DNA of 64,000 nt from Gonatopus flavifemur (Eukaryota; Arthropoda; Insecta; Hymenoptera; Dryinidae): contig JAFFJZ010000009.1 of assembly GCA_018340375.1 (NCBI GenBank), positions 11,610,501 through 11,674,500 of the forward strand, given 5' to 3'. The translations under genes were made by a program, and so were the position numbers. Positions 58,986 to 64,000 of this stretch are shown one piece after another. Numbering within the stretch: the first letter of the stretch is position 1; each line of letters starts with the position of its first letter. Below the pieces are notes generated by a model. It did not search any database. It saw nothing but the letters and a program-made list of their open reading frames with translations, and was not told where the DNA came from.

Positions 58986-59579
58986 TGAGAGTCCCAAATG
59001 CACTTCTGTGAAAAATCACCCCTTTGAAGTTACATTGAGAAAAACTTGCACAAAAACGTGAATTCCAACCGAATGATTTTGGGATCAGTTGAAATTTCAA
59101 AAAATGACGGTGGCGTTCATTCGTATATAATTAACATTTTATTTTTCATTCTGAACTTTAATCACTTTACAAACTGGAGTAGTCTCTGATAAAAATAAAA
59201 GAACAGAAACAAGTCTCCATCCGTCTCTGGTATCTCATATAAATAAATACCACACCCCCGCATTCTTCATAAAAGTTCTTCCCGTACATGAATCAGTGGA
59301 TGCGGGTTCAACATCTTCCTTCGCGCCCAATTCACGACTCTTTCTTTGCAATCGTCTTGCAGTTCCCACTCTCCAGATCCACGTTGACGAACCGCTGTAT
59401 AGTGACCGGTCACTCCTTCTGACCATCTGGTATTTAAGGGCTGTTGATAATTTACAATTCCCTTCGACCTGTATGTGTGGTCATTCAATGGATTCCTGAA
59501 TTCTCTCCGAATCCCCTCTATCCGTACTGTACTCGTCCCGGATGGATTATTCGGGTCAAATACTTCGAATTCCACTGCT
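58986..59579 (-). other. Unique loop of the foldback element
   Basis: Single-copy sequence between the two arms. It holds the USP-like reading frame (59267-59575, minus strand). The rest is AT-rich and featureless. Confidence 0.7.
59267..59575 (-). pseudogene. USP-like C-terminal fragment carried in foldback loop
   Basis: A 102-codon minus-strand frame contains YRSKGIVNYQQPLNTRWSEG, then VTGHYTAVRQRGSGEWELQDDC and NPHPLIHVREE. In USPs the active-site His lies in a G-H-Y-T/V-A motif followed by W and D-D, and the domain ends in a hydrophobic strand; this order matches. The Cys box and the zinc region are missing, so it is only the last part of the domain. It is the only protein-like segment in the element. 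It could be a fragment captured from a host gene, as Pack-MULEs do, or the relic of a protease belonging to an autonomous relative. The call rests on motifs seen by eye. Confidence 0.5.
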
Positions 59580-60960
59580 CACTCCTTAGAATTAGGAATT
59601 AGGTCTGATCCACGAATCAATCGACCGAATTCCCAATTTTTTTCACGTTCTTTCAATTTTATCATATTCGGGCTCATTCATCAAGCATTTCCATACGGAA
59701 TTCCCAGAGCTCCAGAATAGCTCGAAATTCCCACATATCAATTTCCCCGAAAAATTTCGATTTTCCACCGTGGCAGTCCCACGTCAGCATATCATCTCCT
59801 GTGGACCAAATTTTTTTCACCGGCTGCAGCAACTGGGATGAAGACTGTGGAGTTCGAATTCCACTGCTCACCCCTCAGAATTATGAATCCCGTCTAATCC
59901 ACGAATCAATCGACCGAATTTCTCATTTTTTTTCACGTTTTTTCAATTTTATCATATTCGGGCTCATTTGTCAAGCATTTTCATATGGAATTCCCAGAGC
60001 TCCAAAATAGCTCTGAATTCCCACATATCGTTTTCCCCGAAAAACTTTGATTTTCCCTCGTGGCGGTTCCAGGTCAGCATATCTTTTCCTGAGGACCGAA
60101 TTTCTTTTACTGGCTGCAGCAAGTGGGATGAAGACTGGGGAGTTCGAATTCAACTGCTAACTCTTTAGAATTATGAATTCCGTCTAATCCACGAATCAAT
60201 CGACCGAGATGTCCATTTTTTTCAGGTTTTTTCAATTTTTTCATATTCGGAATAATTTTTCAAGCATGTTCATGTGTAATTTCCAGAGCTCCAAAATAGC
60301 TCTGAATTCCCACACATAATTTTCCCCAAGAAACTTTGATTTTCCCTCGTGGCGGTTCCAGGTCGGCATATCTTTTCCTGAGGACCAAATTTCTTTTACC
60401 GGCTGCAGCAACTGGGGTGAAGACTGTGGAGTTCGAATTCCACTGCTCACTCCTTAAAATTATGGATTACGTCTAATCCACAAATCAATCGACCGCATTT
60501 TCCATTTTTTTCACGTTTCTTTCGATTTTATCTTATTCGGGCTCCTTTATCAAGCATTTTCATATGGAATTCCTAGAGCTCCAAAATAGCTCTGAATTTC
60601 CACATATCGTTTTCCCCGGAAAACTTTGATTTTCCCTCGTGGCGGTTCCAGGTCAGCATATCATTTCCTGTGGACCAAATTTGTTTCACCAGCTGTAGCA
60701 ACTTCGATGAGGACTGTGGAGTTCGAATCCACTGCTCACTCCATAGAATTGTGAATTTCGTCTAATCCACAAATCAATCGATTGAATTTCCCATTTTTTT
60801 CACGTTTTTCCAATTTTATCACATTCGGGCTCATTTATCAAGCGTGTCCATGTGGAATTCCTAAAGCTCCAAAACAACTCTAAATTCCCACATATCGTTT
60901 TCCCCGGAAAACTTTCATTTTCCCTCGTGGCGGTCCCAGGTCAGCATATCTCCCACTCTC
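59580..60960 (-). repeat. About 300-bp tandem units, right inner arm of the foldback
   Basis: Inverse of the left-arm units, starting near 59580, 59880, 60180, 60475 and 60775 (GTGGCGGTTCCAGGTCAGCA, TGAAGACTGTGGAGTTCGAA). Neighbouring units are more alike than distant ones. Confidence 0.88.
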
Positions 60961-61724
60961 TATGTTGTGGCGGTTCCAACTCAACAAAGTACTTGATCTC
61001 AACAAATCAAATCAGCAAATCTTCTTCATTTCTCCCATAGGTATGTGGGTTCGATTTTTCCGTCTTGGTTCCCTCCTCTGACGGCCTAGAAAAGTCCTGC
61101 AATTCATCTCACAAACATTTCAGGAGGAAAAGCATTTTTCTTCCGAATTTTTTCTCCCCCACCCTCTACGGTGATTTTTTTGGAAATTTTTATTGATGAT
61201 CTTAAGAGCCCTAAATTAGCTTCAAATCCCTATTGAAGCTCTTCCCCGAAAAACCCCCCCTTTATGTTGTGGTGGTTCCAGCTCAGCCAACGACCCAGTC
61301 TTCAGCACATCTTCTTTATATCCCCCATAGGTGTCTGGGTTCGATTTTCCTGGCTTGGTTCTCTCCTCTGCAGGTCTACAAAAGTCCTGCAATTCATCTC
61401 ATAAACATTTCAGGGAAAAAAAATTTTCTTTTCAAATTTTTTCTCCCCCACCCCCAGGGGTAATTTTTCCGAAAATTTTCATGGATGATTTTGAGAGCTC
61501 TGAATTAGCTCTAAATTCCCATCGAAGCTTTCTCCCGAAAAACCCTACCCTCATGTTGTGGCGGTTCCAGCTTCCCATGAAGTTGGAACCGCCACAGTTT
61601 CTGACGTTCCCACAGGAGCTCTGAATTTTTACGTCCAGTACTAAATCAGCTCTAAATTAGCTCCAAATTCTCCAATAGTCACTCATCCCGGAATCACTTG
61701 TGGCGGTTCCAGGTTCATGGACCT

Positions 61725-62131
61725 CCAACACTCCCGACCGCAAGAAAATGGACAAGAATTCAGACTAACAAGGTTCCGCGGGGGTAAAACTTGGAGAAAA
61801 CTGTATGTTCTGTCGAAATCCATCGTTTTTATGTACAACTACCCCTTATATTCCCATCAGATCACCGCGTAAATCAATTACATTGCTATGTCTCTTTTCC
61901 AACACTCCCGACTGTAAAAAGATGTCAAAAAATTCAGACTCAGAAGGTTCCACGGGGGTAAAACTTCGAGAAAACTGTAATTTCTGTCGAAATCCATCGT
62001 TTCTATGCACATCTACCCCTCAAATTCCAATCACATGGCCGCGTGAATTGATGACACTGCTATCACTCTTTGCCAACATTCCCGACTGCAAGGAAATGTC
62101 GAAAAATTCAGACTCAGAAGGTTCCACGGGG
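61725..62131 (-). repeat. Repeat B array, inverted copy (outer part)
   Basis: This continues the array of 56555-56983 on the far side of the foldback element: about 2.3 units with AGGTTCCACGGGGGTAAAAC and CAAATTCCAATCACATGGCC. It stops at 62131 within a unit. Confidence 0.9.
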
Positions 62132-63050
62132 ATGTAAACCACTCTTGACACCATATTCGCATACTTCCTAATACTCATCTTTATGTTCAACTTGTCAAAA
62201 CTCATAGAATAATGTACTTTTTCATATTGAAACCTATCTGAATCGCTTCAGCAACTCAAAATCTATAAGAAAACCCCAGGTTCATCCATCTAGCCCCATT
62301 GAATCGCCCAATAATCAAGTTCGAATTCATGAAGACATTCAAGTACAACCTGTGCCAAAAGTAATGCCACTCGTTCGCTGGACGTCGTTCGCCTGCTTCA
62401 GCTTCATCCAATTATTTCAGAAAATCCCCCTCAATCCACAGGTCTTCACAAGCGATGTGAGTGTGAATTCATGAAGAATTCAAACAAGATATGCATTAGA
62501 TCATGGCGCGCGATTTGCGAGCAACAGTATGGATCACAGGCGGGTTGCACGCAAATCTCACGCAAATTCTCGCGGACATAACGGTCTCAAGTTTTGCACG
62601 CAGGCGATGTTATCTTGGGAGTTAGTTTGATTAGTTTGATAATTAGTGATATTTCGATTTTTGCGTTTGCTCCTCATCCCTTTCCTTCGCTGTTTCGCGC
62701 AGTCAGATTTTTGATAACACTTTTGATATAATACAAAAATCTTCTTTGACTCAATTGAATAACTCTAAATGATTCCTGTGAATCATACACGAAAAAGAAT
62801 GCTCATGTAAAAATTACATGAAAATTGAGGTAACAATTACAATGTGGATCTTTTGTATAATTTTTTACTACACAGTCTTGTTGAATTTACATTGTTATCA
62901 TAGTTACTCCACAGAAACACTACTTTCATTTACTTTGGTAACAATGTAAATATAACATTGTTTCTGATGTAAATTTTACTCCATTTGCGCCTATGTGAGC
63001 AGTTATGTTCAATTAACACCTGAAAATGTAGAATTTACATGGGACTTTTT
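62132..63050. other. Non-coding; no gene recognised
   Basis: Around 62890-62960, ATTTACATTGTTA and GTAACAATGTAAAT are complementary, suggesting a short degenerate palindromic element. Nothing else is supported. Confidence 0.4.
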
Positions 63051-63640
63051 CCCGTGTAACACGAAAACCATAGTAATAATGGAACCCAAGCGCGTATTGC
63101 CTATAAAGACAATGGGCCCCAGGCTGGGTCCATCCTCTTCAACCCAGTATTGGGGAATGACGATGGGGCCCATGTCGGCTCAATCTTGGCCCTGTTGTGC
63201 TCTTCCATGCAATTATAGTTGGAAAAAAATGGAGATAATGAATCTCTGTGCGGGCACATTTGAACTTGGCCCCAATTTGGACCAGCGTGAGGCCAAGATT
63301 GGGGTGAATTTATATCCCGGGCATATGTGTACAATCCTCAGCGGGTAAGAATTTTGGTCCCACTCTGGCCCAGTCTTGGGCCCATATTGGCAGGATGGGG
63401 CTTATGCTGGCCTGGGGTGGGCCCCATGGTATATACATGCTAGGGATTTTGTAATTCCAAAACAAAAAGGAAGAGGCAGTATTGATTGCCTAGTCTGGGT
63501 TCATGCTGGGCCCGTGGTGTTACCAATTCTCGGGCAACCCAATACGGTCAAGCTGGGAACGATGCTATCATCCCAGCGTTGGCCCCACGTTGGGTAGCAT
63601 GGGCACCTACCCTGGGCGTAGATGGGGCCCGCCGTCAATA
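63051..63640. repeat. Degenerate GGGCCC/TTGGCCC-rich short repeat
   Basis: Variants of TTGGGCCCA and TGGCCCCA recur on both strands roughly every 15-30 bp (GGGCCCCAGGCTGGGTCC, GGCCCAGTCTTGGGCCC, GTTGGCCCCACGTTGGG). It is much more GC-rich than the rest of the window. The ORFs in it are repetitive artefacts. Confidence 0.6.
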
Positions 63641-64000
63641 CACACTTGGGAAGTAACACTCGCTCATCATTAATGGATGAAATATATGACGGAATGAAAA
63701 AAAATAATTGAAATTGGACAATATTGACACATTGATCATGGAAAAAGTGAGAAAAGTGAGAATCCACAAAATAAGTGAGGGATAGTGAGGGAAATGGGAA
63801 AAAGTGAGAGAAAAGTGAGTCGATAGCATGCCTGGAATCTGCTTCGTTTGCGCTTGTTTGTGCGATAAAGAATTTCGTTTGTGCTACTCCAGTTATAGCG
63901 GTCATGCACGATTGAAAAAATGGCCCGGCGGCAAATTGCACCGATTTCGATGATCACATGCTCATTGAAACGGGCTCGACGCGTAGATGATTGTGCGCCA
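63641..64000. other. Non-coding; GTGAG-rich stretch at about 63740-63820
   Basis: A purine-rich run with repeated AAAAGTGAGA motifs. No gene recognised up to the window end. Confidence 0.4.

Larger units (their letters stand above)
56984..61724. mobile_element. 4741-bp foldback element with 9-bp target duplication (MULE/FB-type)
   Basis: The ends are AGGTACATGAACCTGGAACC and its inverse (GGTTCCAGGTTCATGGACCT). CCAACACTC flanks both sides (56975-56983, 61725-61733), a 9-bp target duplication typical of Mutator-type and FB elements. The outer arms (56984-57890 and 60960-61724) are direct mirror images. The inner arms (57890-58985 and 59580-60960) are made of about 300-bp tandem units: roughly 3.5 on the left and 4.5 on the right. 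The phrase GGAACCGCCAC recurs throughout. A 600-bp unique loop carries a USP-like fragment. It splits the inverted repeat-B array exactly. Confidence 0.92.

Noticed and set aside
63101..63597. Proteins with Gly/Pro/Trp-rich composition on both strands
   Set aside because: Artefacts of the GGGCCC-rich repeat, open on both strands.
1..64000. Polydnavirus proviral segment, mitochondrial insertion, tRNA or rRNA genes
   Set aside because: No virulence-gene families, circularisation motifs, mitochondrial genes, tRNA cloverleaf motifs or rRNA sequence were recognised while reading.

Overview
This window is eukaryotic, AT-rich, repeat-dominated DNA, most likely from an insect. The transposon types (mariner, DD41D mariner relatives with a DUF4817-type N-terminus, Transib, BEL/Pao, Ty3/gypsy, a Mutator-like foldback element) fit an insect genome, and a hymenopteran is a reasonable guess, but I cannot name the species. 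There are no bacterial operons, no rRNA or tRNA genes that I could see, and no convincing complete host gene. Almost everything recognisable is mobile or satellite DNA, much of it nested.

Layout. 1-2303 and 20404-25390 are two copies of one unidentified repeat family (R1). Copy 2 carries a complete mariner (22249-23535, 342-codon ORF) and about 1.57 kb that copy 1 lacks. Both R1 copies end where a DD41D element has inserted: a truncated one at 2304-3645 and an intact one at 25391-27392. A near-identical but frameshifted copy of the intact element lies at 5568-7598 inside an older palindrome. 3789-4300 is a tandem array followed by a USP (peptidase C19)-like ORF that appears to have lost its catalytic residues. 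8305-9642 is a 1.3-kb palindrome. 11680-18765 is a 7-kb foldback structure made of about 32 copies of a 175-bp monomer in two opposite arrays, with an 811-bp hAT-like MITE inside. A BEL/Pao gag scrap (18761-19018) and a BEL/Pao integrase fragment (28510-29575) follow.

33543-45447 is a Ty3/gypsy element with both LTRs, a 4-bp target duplication, PBS, PPT, gag, protease, RT, RNase H and integrase. Its gag is split by a 4.8-kb Transib element (35201-40021; RAG1-related transposase) whose ends begin with CACAGTG, the same heptamer as vertebrate RAG signals, and which is flanked by the 5-bp duplication TACCG.

47640-62135 is the most unusual part. A decayed Mutator-like transposase with a C-terminal Ulp1-type protease (51190-55758, minus strand) lies between oppositely oriented arrays of the same 175-bp repeat, the architecture of Drosophila FB/NOF foldback elements. 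One of those arrays is interrupted by a separate 4741-bp foldback element (56984-61724) with a clean 9-bp target duplication and a USP-like fragment in its loop. Several palindromic MITEs sit in the other array. The last 1.9 kb holds non-coding DNA and a degenerate GGGCCC-rich repeat.

The elements do not work together as a pathway. They record successive waves of transposition. Elements with an apparently intact transposase ORF are the mariner at 22249-23535 and the DD41D copy at 25391-27392; the Transib ORF is one frameshift from open. All similarity statements come from reading motifs by eye; no database search was run.
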